The notes under the pieces are model-generated. The model saw nothing but the letters and a program-made list of their open reading frames with translations. It searched no databases and was not told where the DNA came from. From NCBI GenBank assembly GCA_026712905.1, contig JAPOPM010000163.1, positions 1 to 64,000 of the forward strand: DNA of 64,000 bases, read 5' to 3'. This DNA is from Deltaproteobacteria bacterium. GTDB taxonomy: Bacteria; Desulfobacterota; Binatia; UBA9968; JAJDTQ01. Position 1 is the stretch's first letter; each line of letters opens with the position of its first letter. Both the position numbers and the translations under genes were made by a program. This document shows, piece after piece, positions 16,497 to 25,250 of this stretch.

Positions 16497-18071
16497 ATGG
16501 CGAAACCAGCGAAGAAAACGGGGCCCGCGGCCGAGCAGATCCACGATCTGAGGACCGCGCTCGAGTGGCTCAAGGCCGAGGGCGACCTGATCGAGACGGA
16601 CAAGGAGGTCGATCCCGACCTTGAAATCACCGCCATTCAGAAGAACCTCGACGGCGGCTGTCCGATCCTGTTCAACAACGTCAAGGACAAGCCGCATCAC
16701 CGAGCGGTGACGAACCTGTTCGGCGACATGGGCGTCATCAACAAGATGTTCGGGTGGGAGACCCACACCGACCGCACACGCAAGCTCGCGGATGCCATCA
16801 AGAACCAGATCCCGCCGTTGGAGGTGAGCTCGGAGGAGGCACCGGTCCACGAGGAGATCATCAAGGATCCCAAGGAAGTCAACGAGTACATGCTGCCCAT
16901 TCGCCACACCGAGTACGAGCCTGAGCTCACGGTGGGCTCGGGCAACCGGCTCATCTCCGGCGAGCACTTCGACGGCGGCACCGACCTCGGCTACAACCGC
17001 ATGAACTTCCGCTGGGGCAACGTCGCCACCTTCCAGATCTCGCCCGGATCGCACATGTGGCAGGTGGTGTCCAAGTACTACAAGGCCGACAAGCCGGTGC
17101 CCATCACCATGTGCTTCGGCGTTCCGCCCTCATGCACGCTGCTGGCCGGGGCCGGCTTCGACTATGTCGTGCTGCCCCAGGGCTGCGACGAGCTGGGCGT
17201 GGCCGGTGCCGTGCAGGGCTCGCCGGTCCGGGTGGTGAAGGCCAAGACCGTGGACGCGCTGGCGCTGGCCGACTGCGAGGTGGTGCTGGAGGGTTACGTA
17301 AACCCGCGCGACCGGCGCTACGAGACCGAAGAGTCCGAGAAGGCCGACATCCAGGGCCGCTACCACTTCCATCCGGAGTGGGCCGGCTACATGGGCAAGG
17401 CCTACAAGGCGCCCACCTTCCACGTGACCGCGGTGACCACGCGCGCACGCGAGGGCAAGCCCATCATCTTCCCGCTGGGCGTGCACACCCTGGACGACCA
17501 CAACATCGACACCACCGTGCGCGAGGCGTGCATGTACCTCCTGTGCGAGCGCATGCAGCCCGGCATCATCCAGGACGTCAACATCCCCTACTGCATGACC
17601 GACTGGGGCGGCGCCATCATTCAGGTGAAGAAGCGCAACCGCATCGAGGAGGGCTGGCAGCGGAACTTCATGTCCGCCATCCTGTCCACCTCCCAGGGCT
17701 CCCGCCTGGTGGTCGCGGCCAGCGAGGACACCGACATCTACGACATGGACGACATCATGTGGTGCCTCACCACCCGGGTGAACCCCAGGACCGACATCCT
17801 GAACCCGATCCCCGGCGGACGCGGCCAGACCTTCATGCCGGCCGAGCGCATGACCGCCGGCGACCAGCAGTGGACCGCGTCCAACACCGTGTTCGAGGGC
17901 GGCATGGGCATCGACGCCACCGTGCCCTTCGGCTATGAGAGCGACTTCCTGCGCCCGGTTTACGCGGTGGATAAGGTGGACCTCAAGAACTTCTTCAGCG
18001 ACAAGGACATCGCCAACGCGAAGTCCCGGATGCAGGGCTGGGTGCACTCCCTGGCCCGCACCGGCCGGTAA
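16497..18071 (+). CDS. UbiD family decarboxylase
   Basis: 524 aa. UbiD enzymes bind prenylated FMN and decarboxylate or carboxylate aromatic and unsaturated acids. Supporting blocks are DLRTALEWLKAEGDLIETDKEVDPD at the N-terminus, a central GPxTMCFG-like PVPITMCFGVPPSC, and the Arg/Glu region ending NRIEEGWQ. GAGGAGTAGGAA lies just before the ATG. It is followed by a strong terminator, so it is a single-gene unit with its own promoter. No UbiX-type prenyltransferase is in the window, so the cofactor must be supplied from elsewhere. A second family member lies at 48230-49801; the two appear only distantly similar and probably act on different substrates. Confidence 0.9.
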   Translation: MAKPAKKTGPAAEQIHDLRTALEWLKAEGDLIETDKEVDPDLEITAIQKNLDGGCPILFNNVKDKPHHRAVTNLFGDMGVINKMFGWETHTDRTRKLADAIKNQIPPLEVSSEEAPVHEEIIKDPKEVNEYMLPIRHTEYEPELTVGSGNRLISGEHFDGGTDLGYNRMNFRWGNVATFQISPGSHMWQVVSKYYKADKPVPITMCFGVPPSCTLLAGAGFDYVVLPQGCDELGVAGAVQGSPVRVVKAKTVDALALADCEVVLEGYVNPRDRRYETEESEKADIQGRYHFHPEWAGYMGKAYKAPTFHVTAVTTRAREGKPIIFPLGVHTLDDHNIDTTVREACMYLLCERMQPGIIQDVNIPYCMTDWGGAIIQVKKRNRIEEGWQRNFMSAILSTSQGSRLVVAASEDTDIYDMDDIMWCLTTRVNPRTDILNPIPGGRGQTFMPAERMTAGDQQWTASNTVFEGGMGIDATVPFGYESDFLRPVYAVDKVDLKNFFSDKDIANAKSRMQGWVHSLARTGR

Positions 18072-18084
18072 CTCGAACCGACCT

Positions 18085-18115
18085 AAAGGGCGGCCCTGGT
18101 GGCCGCCCTTTTTTT
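18085..18115 (+). terminator. Strong rho-independent terminator
   Basis: An 8-bp stem GGGCGGCC/GGCCGCCC with a 5-base loop is followed by seven T's and preceded by AAA. It begins 16 bases after the UbiD stop codon. The A-tract before the stem could let it work in both directions. Confidence 0.9.
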
Positions 18116-18128
18116 GGTGCACTCATCC

Positions 18129-18354
18129 GTCATTCCCACGGAACAGGCTGTGTCAAAACGCCATCTGAGAGAGGCAATTACGTAACAGAACGTCATTCCC
18201 GCGAAAGCGGGAATCCAGGGGCGGTGGTGGGGCGCTACGGCGGCGTTTCCCCACCTCGCCACCCCTGGATTCCCGCTTTCGCGGGAATGACGATTCAGGG
18301 GGTTGCTGCCTCTCTCAGATGGCGGTTTGACACAGCCTGTTCCGCAGGAATGAC
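18129..18354. repeat. Nested palindromic repeat element (~226 bp, MITE/BIME-like)
   Basis: Two inverted repeats lie one inside the other. The outer arms at 18140-18176 and 18307-18343 match at 36 of 37 positions and extend with few mismatches to 18129 and 18354. The inner arms at 18191-18232 and 18249-18292 are REP-like, containing TTCCCGCGAAAGCGGGAA. It fills most of the 411-base gap between the UbiD terminator and the next gene. No open frame inside looks coding. A non-autonomous mobile element or stacked REP insertion is likely. Confidence 0.8.
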
Positions 18355-18399
18355 AGATTGCTTTGCTTTTCGACCGGACGACTCCCGCCCACCAACCGC

Positions 18400-18439
18400 C
18401 CTTCGACAACGCTTAGGACAGGCGTAGCGAAGTCGAAGG
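18400..18439. repeat. Short inverted repeat related to the 11269 element
   Basis: CCTTCGAC (18400-18407) pairs with GTCGAAGG (18432-18439), and pairing continues inward with two mismatches. The arm begins like the one at 11269. It lies 43 bases before the mutase start. Confidence 0.6.
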
Positions 18440-18482
18440 ACGTTATTTCAGAAGACGCCATTCCCGACATGGACCGCTCAAC

Positions 18483-20675
18483 ATGACCGACCCCGCGCGA
18501 CTGGACCGGATGTGCACCCTGCTGACGGAGCGCTACGGCGCCACCGGCACCGAGGCCGCCGCCCGCCTGCGCCGCTGGATCAGCGGCGCAATTCCCTACG
18601 CCAAGCCGGAAATGATCGAGCGGCATCTGGACGAACCTCACGCGGCGCTGGTGTTCGACGCCTTCCGGCAGGTGCTTCCCTTCGGCACGGGCGGGCGGCG
18701 CGGCCCCATGGGCTACGGCGCCAACCGGATGAACCCGTCGACGGTGGCCATGACCGCGCAGGGGCACGCGAACTACCTGCGGGAGCAGTCGCCCGACGCC
18801 GCGCTCAGCGTGGTGGTGGCCAACGACGTGCGCGTCTTCGCCGACAACGCCGAAGTGTACGCGTTCCTGGGTCCGCGGCATCCCCTGCTGGGCGTGTCGT
18901 CGCGTTCGCTGGCGAGACTGGCGTGCGAGATCTACGCCGCCAACGGCATCGTCGCATATCTGGCGGAGCCGGAAGACGACCACGCCGTCACCAGCACGCC
19001 GGAGCTTTCCTTCTACATCGTGCAACTGGGTGCCGGCGGCGGCATGAACGTCTCGGCGTCCCACAACCCCCCGGACGACAACGGCATCAAGGTCTACGAT
19101 TCCTACGGCAGCCAGCCCGTCGCCCCCGAGGACCAGCGGCTGGTGGACGCCATGGATCGGGCCACGGCCGTGCGCACCGTGCCGTTCGCGGAGGGGCTGC
19201 GTACGGAGATGATCCGCCCCTTGCCCGGGGACCTGCACACCGCCTACGTCGACACCTACGTGGACCTGTACGGCAACCTCTATCCCCCCCGGGCCGACGC
19301 GCCGGTGGTCTACACGCCCCTGTGCGGCTGCGGCGTGCACACGGTGAAGCCGGTGCTGGAGCGGCTGGGCTTCCCGGTGCTCATGCCGCCCGACCAGGGA
19401 CTCGACGGGAGCTTCGCCGCCATCCCCTTCAAGGCACCCAATCCGGAGGTGCCTCATGCCACCGCGCCGGCGCGGGAGTTCGCCGACCGCCACGGCGCCG
19501 GCATCGTCCTGTCCAGCGACCCCGACGCCGACCGCATCGGCATGGAGGCGCGCCTGGAGGACGGCTCCTGGTACCACTTCGACGGCAACCAGATCGCCGC
19601 CATCCTGTGCCACCATCTCATGCTCGACCCCGAGGGGCCGCGCCGCCGGGGGCTGGTGATGGAGACCCTGGTGACCACGAAGCTGCTGGGGAGGGTCGTG
19701 GCCGAGGCCGGCGATTCGTGGCTCATCGACGACCTGCTGGTGGGTTTCAAGTACGTGGCCGACGTGCTCAAGACCCTGGAGCGCACCGGCCGCTACAAGG
19801 ACATCGCCTGTGCGCCGGGGGACCTGGTCCTCGCCGCCGAGGAGAGCCACGGCGTGGTCATGGCCCCGGGCATCCGCGACAAGGACGCCACCCCGGCGTG
19901 CATGGTGCTGGCGGGCCTGTACCAGCGGCTGCTGGACGAGGGTCGCACCATGCTGGACTACTACGTGGCCATGCTGCGGGAGCTGGGCGGCTACGACAAC
20001 GTCAACCGCAGCATCGCCCTGGCCGGCGCGGAAGGGTCGCGCAAGAAGGACCGCATCATGGCGGCGCTGCGGGAGGCGCCGCCCCGGGAACTCGGCGGAC
20101 GCCCGGTGCAACGCTTCGTCGACTACTGGGACCCGGAGCGCTTCGGCCCCATCGCCAGCGAAACCGACCGGCTGCCGCGGAACGTCCTCCAGGCCCACAC
20201 CGACCGCTTCGTCATCACCATGCGCCCGTCCGGCACCGAACCCAAGCTCAAGCTCTACTGCCAGTTGCTGCCGGACGGAGAAACACTGGACGCTGGCGGC
20301 ACCGACCTGCTGCGGCAGATAAGGGCCAGGGCCGACGCGGTCGTCCGTACCGTGTACAACGAGATGCTCTCGCGCATCGACGTCTCCCTCGACGAAGCCG
20401 CGCTGCTGCTGCCCGACATCATCGACCTGGAAGGCAAGCAACGCTTCGGCCGGGAGACCGTGCCGCGCCTGCGCGATGCCATGAAGAGCGGGAAGTTCGC
20501 CGGCGTCGACGGGTTGCTGGATTGGCTGCGGCGCGAAGCGGCCGCCATGACCCCGGCGTCAGACCCCCTACCCGCCCTCAAGCCCGCGCTGGCGTACCTG
20601 TGCCGCCAGTGGCGCCGCGAGGCCGGCATGACCCTGGTGGAAGAACTCGAGAACTGGGCGGAGCGTGGCTTGTAG
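18483..20675 (+). CDS. Phosphoglucomutase/phosphomannomutase family enzyme
   Basis: 730 aa. All alpha-D-phosphohexomutase motifs are present: phosphoserine loop NVSASHNPP with catalytic Ser193, metal loop SSDPDADR (Asp346, Asp348, Asp350), sugar loop AAEESHGV, and the C-terminal phosphate-binding TMRPSGTEPK. It interconverts sugar 1- and 6-phosphates (glucose, mannose or a pentose). It is longer than the ~450-580 residues usual for the family, with an extra ~130-residue C-terminal tail rich in helices that has no recognised domain. The start at 18483 follows a weak purine stretch. A small CxxC gene follows 100 bases downstream. Confidence 0.9.
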   Translation: MTDPARLDRMCTLLTERYGATGTEAAARLRRWISGAIPYAKPEMIERHLDEPHAALVFDAFRQVLPFGTGGRRGPMGYGANRMNPSTVAMTAQGHANYLREQSPDAALSVVVANDVRVFADNAEVYAFLGPRHPLLGVSSRSLARLACEIYAANGIVAYLAEPEDDHAVTSTPELSFYIVQLGAGGGMNVSASHNPPDDNGIKVYDSYGSQPVAPEDQRLVDAMDRATAVRTVPFAEGLRTEMIRPLPGDLHTAYVDTYVDLYGNLYPPRADAPVVYTPLCGCGVHTVKPVLERLGFPVLMPPDQGLDGSFAAIPFKAPNPEVPHATAPAREFADRHGAGIVLSSDPDADRIGMEARLEDGSWYHFDGNQIAAILCHHLMLDPEGPRRRGLVMETLVTTKLLGRVVAEAGDSWLIDDLLVGFKYVADVLKTLERTGRYKDIACAPGDLVLAAEESHGVVMAPGIRDKDATPACMVLAGLYQRLLDEGRTMLDYYVAMLRELGGYDNVNRSIALAGAEGSRKKDRIMAALREAPPRELGGRPVQRFVDYWDPERFGPIASETDRLPRNVLQAHTDRFVITMRPSGTEPKLKLYCQLLPDGETLDAGGTDLLRQIRARADAVVRTVYNEMLSRIDVSLDEAALLLPDIIDLEGKQRFGRETVPRLRDAMKSGKFAGVDGLLDWLRREAAAMTPASDPLPALKPALAYLCRQWRREAGMTLVEELENWAERGL

Positions 20676-20775
20676 TCGCCTGTCGGATCACGCCTTCGGC
20701 AAATCCGGCTTGCGTGCCTATCGACTGACGAAAGGTTCCGAACATTCGCCTGACAGGTTGAGAAAGGAGCACCCG

Positions 20776-20961
20776 ATGAAGGACAAGATCAACACCAGCG
20801 TGGAAATCGAGCGCGCGCAACGGGAATGGCTGGAAGCCATGACGGAGAAGTACCAGATCGCCGACGCATCCAAGGCGCTGCGCATCGTGCTGGACCACGC
20901 GCGCACCGCCACCGACGAAAAGGCTCTCTTCGAGACCGTCCGCTGTCTGGGCTGCGGTTAG
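20776..20961 (+). CDS. Small protein with C-terminal CxxC
   Basis: 61 aa. A helical middle (VEIERAQREWLEAMTEKY, then ALRIVLDHARTATDE) resembles a ribbon-helix-helix or small regulatory fold, ending in RCLGCG. The ATG at 20776 is preceded by AAAGGAG at ideal spacing. The stop overlaps the convergent aminopeptidase stop by 4 bases. Homologues of this short CxxC type are usually annotated hypothetical; metal binding by the Cys pair is possible but unproven. Confidence 0.7.
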   Translation: MKDKINTSVEIERAQREWLEAMTEKYQIADASKALRIVLDHARTATDEKALFETVRCLGCG

Positions 20962-22301
20962 GTAGACAGAGGCGGTGCCGGGCTCGGGCTCGCCAGCGCT
21001 TCGCGCCGGATCGCCTCGATGGCGTCCACTTCCTTGGGAATCGCGGCCGACAGCACCTCGTGGCCCGCGTCGGTGACCAGGACGTCGTCCTCGATGCGGA
21101 CCCCGATCCCGCGGTAGTCGTCGCTCACCCCGTCCACGTCTTCGGCGATGTAGAGCCCGGGCTCCACCGTGAGCACCATGCCGGGCTCCAGCGGACGCAC
21201 GGCGCCGTCGATCCGGTACCGGCCCACGTCGTGCACGTCCAGCCCTAGCCAGTGGCCGGTCCGGTGCATGTAGAACCTGGCGTGCTCGCCCTGCTCGATC
21301 AGTTCATCGGCCTTCCCTGACAGCAGCCCGGTATCGAGCAGTCCCTCCACCAGCACTTCCGTGGCGCGCCGGTGGATGTCCTCCATGGACACGCCCGGCC
21401 GCACCAGCGCAATGCCCTCCTTCTGCGCCCGCAGCACGGTCTCGTAGATGCGCCGCTGGGGCGGCGAGTAGGCCGGCGCCACCGGGAACGTGCGCGTGAC
21501 GTCCGAGCAGTAGCCGTCGAACTCCGCGCCCGCGTCGATGAGCACGAGGTCGCCGTCGCGCATGCGGCGGTCGTTCTGCGTGTAGTGGAGGATGGTGGCG
21601 TTGGCTCCGGAGGCGACGATGGAGGGATACGCCATGCCCGACCCGCCGGCCGCGCGGAAGTGGTATTCCAGCAAGGCCTCAAGCTCGTACTCGCACGCGC
21701 CGTCGCGCGCCGCCCGCATGGCCGCGGCGTGAGCCCGTTCCGACGCCGCCACCGCCTTGCGCATGAGGTCCAGTTCACCGGACGACTTGAAAAGCCGCAT
21801 TTCGTGCAGGATGGAGGCCGGGTCCACCAGCGACACCACCCCCCGGCCGGTGCGCGCGCGCCCGGACCGGCTGGCGTCGAGAAGCCCCTGGATCAGAGCG
21901 TTCATGCGCTCGTCCCGCCCCGGCGCGAAGTACACCCGGTCCGCCCCGGCCAGAAGCCCCGGAAGAACCTCCTTCACCTGATCGATGGTGTAGGCCGCGT
22001 CCGCCCCGAACACCTCCTTCGCCCCCTCGGTCCCGTAGCGCTTCCCCGTCCAGGTCTCCTTCTCCCGGTCCCGCGGCTGCACAAAGAGTACGAAGCGTTG
22101 CGCCTCGTGCCCCGGCACCAGCACGCAAAGACAGTTGGGCTCCGGAAAGCCGCTCAGATAAAGCAGGTCGTTGTCCTGCCGGTAGCGGTACTCCACGTCG
22201 TTGGACCGAGTGGACTGGGGCGCCGCCGGAATGATGGCCACGCCCTCGCCCATGCGCTCCATGAAGGCACCGCGCCGCTCCGCATAGGTGGTTGCGTCCA
22301 T
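20958..22301 (-). CDS. pepP: Xaa-Pro aminopeptidase (M24 family)
   Basis: 447 aa, two-domain aminopeptidase P. The N-terminal creatinase-like domain (1-165) has NDVEYRYRQDNDLLYLSGFPEP. The C-terminal pita-bread domain has the five dinuclear metal ligands: Asp in LVLIDAGAEF, Asp in SDVTRTFP, His in HRTGHWLGLDVHD, Glu in LTVEPGLY and Glu in GVRIEDDVLV. It removes N-terminal residues penultimate to proline in the cytosol. Length and motif spacing match E. coli PepP. It converges with the small CxxC gene. Confidence 0.93.
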   Translation of the reverse strand: MDATTYAERRGAFMERMGEGVAIIPAAPQSTRSNDVEYRYRQDNDLLYLSGFPEPNCLCVLVPGHEAQRFVLFVQPRDREKETWTGKRYGTEGAKEVFGADAAYTIDQVKEVLPGLLAGADRVYFAPGRDERMNALIQGLLDASRSGRARTGRGVVSLVDPASILHEMRLFKSSGELDLMRKAVAASERAHAAAMRAARDGACEYELEALLEYHFRAAGGSGMAYPSIVASGANATILHYTQNDRRMRDGDLVLIDAGAEFDGYCSDVTRTFPVAPAYSPPQRRIYETVLRAQKEGIALVRPGVSMEDIHRRATEVLVEGLLDTGLLSGKADELIEQGEHARFYMHRTGHWLGLDVHDVGRYRIDGAVRPLEPGMVLTVEPGLYIAEDVDGVSDDYRGIGVRIEDDVLVTDAGHEVLSAAIPKEVDAIEAIRREALASPSPAPPLST

Positions 22302-22509
22302 ACCGTCTGCTTACGGCAAGATTCCGCCGGTGACAAGGCGGGGAGGCAAACGGACGCCGAACCGAATCTTTCTTCTCGCTTCACGCGGCCCGATCTGGTA
22401 CACAATCCGGAACTCAGCCGTCCCCCCTCATCATTCCGGGCATTCGCCCAAAGAGGGCTCGCGGAGCTTCGCAAGCCCGCGCAGGGACACAGGCCAAGGA
22501 GGAATGCGC

Positions 22510-23373
22510 ATGGCGGAAACGGTGTACAAGGACTTTCGCCGCGAGGAGATGGAATACCAGTTCAACCCTCGCTTCACGGTTACCGAATACGCGCGGTTGC
22601 AGGAGGAGCGGGACAGGGCCAGCGAGGCCGCCCGGGCCCAGTTCAAGCACCACCGCGACGTGCGTTACGGCGACGGCCCGCGAATGACGCTTGACATCTT
22701 CCCGGCGGAGCAGCCCGGCGCTCCGGTGCAGGTCTACATCCACGGCGGGTACTGGCGGGGCGGCAACAAGGACCAGTACAGCTTCTTCGCCGATCCGTTC
22801 GTCGAGGCCGGGGTGACCCTGGTGCTGCTGGAATACGACCTCTGTCCGCAGGTCACCGTGGCCGACATCATGCGCGAGACCCGAGAAGGGATCGCGTGGG
22901 TGTACCGCCACATCGCCGAGTACGGCGGCGACCCGGAGCGGCTCTACCTGTCGGGGTCCTCGGCCGGCGGCCACCTGACGGCCAGGGCCCTCAGCCATCG
23001 CTGGGAAGAGGATGGTCTCCCCGAGGACATCATCAAGGCGGCCGTGGCCATCACCGGTGTGTATGACCCCGACCCGGTCTTCTATATCTCGTCCAACGAG
23101 GACATCCGCCTGACCCCCGATATCGCCCGGGAGATCAGCGCCATGCTGCATCCGCCCCTGGACCGGACCCCGTTCGTGGTGGCGGTGGGCGGGGCGGAGA
23201 CCCGCGGGTGGATCGGCATGTCCAGGGACTTCTTCACCCTCTGCCAGGAGCGGGGCCTCGACTGCAGTTTCCTGGAAGTGCCGGGCACACACCACTTCTC
23301 CGTTTCGGGACAACTAGGCGAACGGGGCAGCCTCATGTCGCGTACCGTGTTAGGTCAGATGGGTTGTCTCTGA
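22510..23373 (+). CDS. Alpha/beta hydrolase, arylformamidase/kynurenine formamidase-like
   Basis: 287 aa. The oxyanion motif is VYIHGGYWRGG and the nucleophile elbow is GSSAGGH. The catalytic His is in GTHHFSV and the Asp is probably in the strand before it. The HGGYW form is typical of kynurenine formamidases and related esterases. The ATG at 22510 is preferred because AAGGAGGA at 22496-22503 is 6 bases upstream; an ATG at 22504 would leave no spacer. Its stop overlaps the start of the SH3 protein (TGATG), so the two are translationally coupled. Physiological substrate unknown. Confidence 0.87.
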   Translation: MAETVYKDFRREEMEYQFNPRFTVTEYARLQEERDRASEAARAQFKHHRDVRYGDGPRMTLDIFPAEQPGAPVQVYIHGGYWRGGNKDQYSFFADPFVEAGVTLVLLEYDLCPQVTVADIMRETREGIAWVYRHIAEYGGDPERLYLSGSSAGGHLTARALSHRWEEDGLPEDIIKAAVAITGVYDPDPVFYISSNEDIRLTPDIAREISAMLHPPLDRTPFVVAVGGAETRGWIGMSRDFFTLCQERGLDCSFLEVPGTHHFSVSGQLGERGSLMSRTVLGQMGCL

Positions 23374-23939
23374 TGGAGCAAGCGTCGGTGACCGCCCGCC
23401 GCGTGGCGCTCGCGGCCCTGTGGGTTCTTGCACTCAGCGCGTTGTGCCACGCGCAATCCGCGTACATCAGCGGCTATCGCGAGGTCATGCTGCGCTCGGG
23501 ACCAAGCGTGGAGCACCGTATCCTTGCGGTGCTGCGCACGGGCAACGAGATGGACATCCTCGGCGAGGACGGCGACTACAACCTTGTGTCCCTTCCGGAC
23601 GGGCGTGAAGGCTACGTGCTCAAGAGCTTTCTCACGAACGAGGCCCCGCCGGAACGGCGCCTCGAAGAGCTGACCGCAGTGGTCGACACCCAGGCGACCG
23701 AGCTCCAGCGGCTGCGCAACGAGAACCGGGATCTCGTGGCGCGCAATGACAAGCTCACGGAGGATCACGAGGGCGAGCGGCGCCAGTTGCAACGCCTGCA
23801 ACAGGAAAGCGCCAACCTGGAACGAGACGAGCGCCTGTGGTGGTTCGGCAGCGGCGCCGGCGTGCTCCTCGTCGGCTGGCTCATGGGGATGACCCGGGTA
23901 CGGTTGAGGAGGAAGGCGCGCGCCCGGAGCTTTACCTAG
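23373..23939 (+). CDS. SH3-domain envelope protein (TIGR04211/YgiM-like)
   Basis: 188 aa in the family's characteristic order: signal peptide (1-28, ALSALCHAQS), bacterial SH3 domain (30-90, VMLRSGPSVEHRIL ... DGREGYVLKSFL), coiled coil (95-155, LEELTAVVDTQATELQRLRNENRD), one membrane helix (WWFGSGAGVLLVGWLMGM) and a basic tail. It is likely anchored in the inner membrane with the SH3 domain in the periplasm, where such domains bind peptidoglycan. The start codon overlaps the preceding hydrolase stop. Its function with that hydrolase is not obvious. Confidence 0.88.
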   Translation: MEQASVTARRVALAALWVLALSALCHAQSAYISGYREVMLRSGPSVEHRILAVLRTGNEMDILGEDGDYNLVSLPDGREGYVLKSFLTNEAPPERRLEELTAVVDTQATELQRLRNENRDLVARNDKLTEDHEGERRQLQRLQQESANLERDERLWWFGSGAGVLLVGWLMGMTRVRLRRKARARSFT

Positions 23940-23950
23940 TCGCCTCAATA

Positions 23951-23978
23951 CGTCATTCCCGCGGAAGCGGGAATCCAG
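23951..23978. repeat. REP-like palindrome
   Basis: Single copy of the TTCCCGC-GGAA-GCGGGAA unit (CGTCATTCCCGCGGAAGCGG start), same family as the inner arms of the 18129-18354 element and the copies at 26087 and 40488. Confidence 0.7.
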
Positions 23979-24005
23979 TTGGGGCAGGGCATGGAGGATA
24001 CGAGG

Positions 24006-25250
24006 ATGCACCCGGTACAACTTTTCTGCTGGCATTTCATGGCCTACCCGCATCTGCCCGCGGACTTCGATGAGAAGTACGACACGGGCTGGGTGACGGT
24101 TCCCAACAGCCTGTGGGATTCGGAGAAGTCCCGCGGCCTTTTCCAGGAATACATCGACCAGCTCGCCTACGCCGACGACCTGGGCTTCGACGGGCTGGTG
24201 CTGAACGAGCATCACCAGAACATCTACGGCCTGATGCCCTCGCCCAACCTCATCGCCGCGGCGTTGACGCAGCGCTCCAGCAAGGCCAAGATCTGCGTTC
24301 TTGGGAACCTGCTGCCGCTGCACAACAACCCGCTCCGGGTGGCCGAAGAGTACGCCATGCTCGACAACATGAGCAACGGGCGCATTATCGCGGGGTTTGC
24401 CCCCGGCGGCGGCCCGGAGAACTACAACTACGACATCCCCTCGGTGACCTCGCGGGAGCGGTTCTGGGAGGCCATGGACCTGGTGGTGCGCGCGTGGACC
24501 GATGACGGCCCGTTCAACCACGAGGGCCGCTACTATCCGCTGCGCTACGTCAACCCGTGGCCCAAGCCCACCCAAAAGCCCCACCCTCCCATCTGGGTCC
24601 CCGGTTCCCGTAGCGCGTCGACCCTGACGGAGGTGGCCAAGCGCGGCTACTGCTACTTTCTTTCTTCCCGGAGCCACGGCGGCGAGACCTACAAGGCGCG
24701 CGAGCAGTTCTCCAAGGTGCTGGAGGATCACGGCGACAGCTACCAGCCATATCGCATGGGCATCCTGATGTCGGCCTACGTGAGCGAGACCGACGCGCAG
24801 GCCAAGGAGGAGTGCGAGGAAGGCGTCTGGTACTTCCTGCGCAACTGCCTCAAGGGGCACCTGCGCAAGGAAGGGCGCCAGCTCACCTTCGGCGCCGGCG
24901 TGCCCTACATCCCGGCGCCCGCCTGGAAGGAGTTCCTGAAGCACTCCGATCCGAACCGCGCCATGCTGGGGGACGTCAACGACTGGGACGAACTGGACAA
25001 GGCCCAGTCCATCGTGGTGGGCAGTCCCGAGACCGTGCACCGCAAGATCCTGGACCTCATCGAGAAGTCGCAGGTGGGGAACCTGCTGATCCAGTTCCAT
25101 CTCGGCAACATGCCGAGCGAGCTGGCGCTCAAGAGCCAGCGCCTGTTCGCCACCGAGGTGGCGCCGGCCCTGCGGGAGGACTCCGCGCGGGTGTTCGCCA
25201 AGGCCTATCCGAGGATGGAAGAGACCCTTGCCGCGGGGACGGTGGCATGA
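24006..25250 (+). CDS. LLM class flavin-dependent monooxygenase
   Basis: 414 aa, bacterial-luciferase-like TIM barrel. Supporting blocks are MHPVQLFCWHFMAYP at the start, YADDLGFDGLVLNEHHQN (the conserved NEHH of FMN-dependent members), and DNMSNGRIIAGFAPGGGPENY. The NEHH motif suggests FMNH2-dependent oxygenation of an aldehyde or alkyl substrate rather than F420. The ATG at 24006 has GGAGG 8 bases upstream; earlier in-frame ATGs at 23979 and 23991 overlap the repeat or the Shine-Dalgarno. The stop overlaps the start of the following hydrolase by 4 bases (ATGA). Confidence 0.9.
   Translation: MHPVQLFCWHFMAYPHLPADFDEKYDTGWVTVPNSLWDSEKSRGLFQEYIDQLAYADDLGFDGLVLNEHHQNIYGLMPSPNLIAAALTQRSSKAKICVLGNLLPLHNNPLRVAEEYAMLDNMSNGRIIAGFAPGGGPENYNYDIPSVTSRERFWEAMDLVVRAWTDDGPFNHEGRYYPLRYVNPWPKPTQKPHPPIWVPGSRSASTLTEVAKRGYCYFLSSRSHGGETYKAREQFSKVLEDHGDSYQPYRMGILMSAYVSETDAQAKEECEEGVWYFLRNCLKGHLRKEGRQLTFGAGVPYIPAPAWKEFLKHSDPNRAMLGDVNDWDELDKAQSIVVGSPETVHRKILDLIEKSQVGNLLIQFHLGNMPSELALKSQRLFATEVAPALREDSARVFAKAYPRMEETLAAGTVA

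Noticed and set aside
18315-20441. 708-aa minus-strand open frame opposite the mutase
   Set aside because: Antisense of a motif-complete enzyme, with His/Val/Gly-rich low-complexity content.
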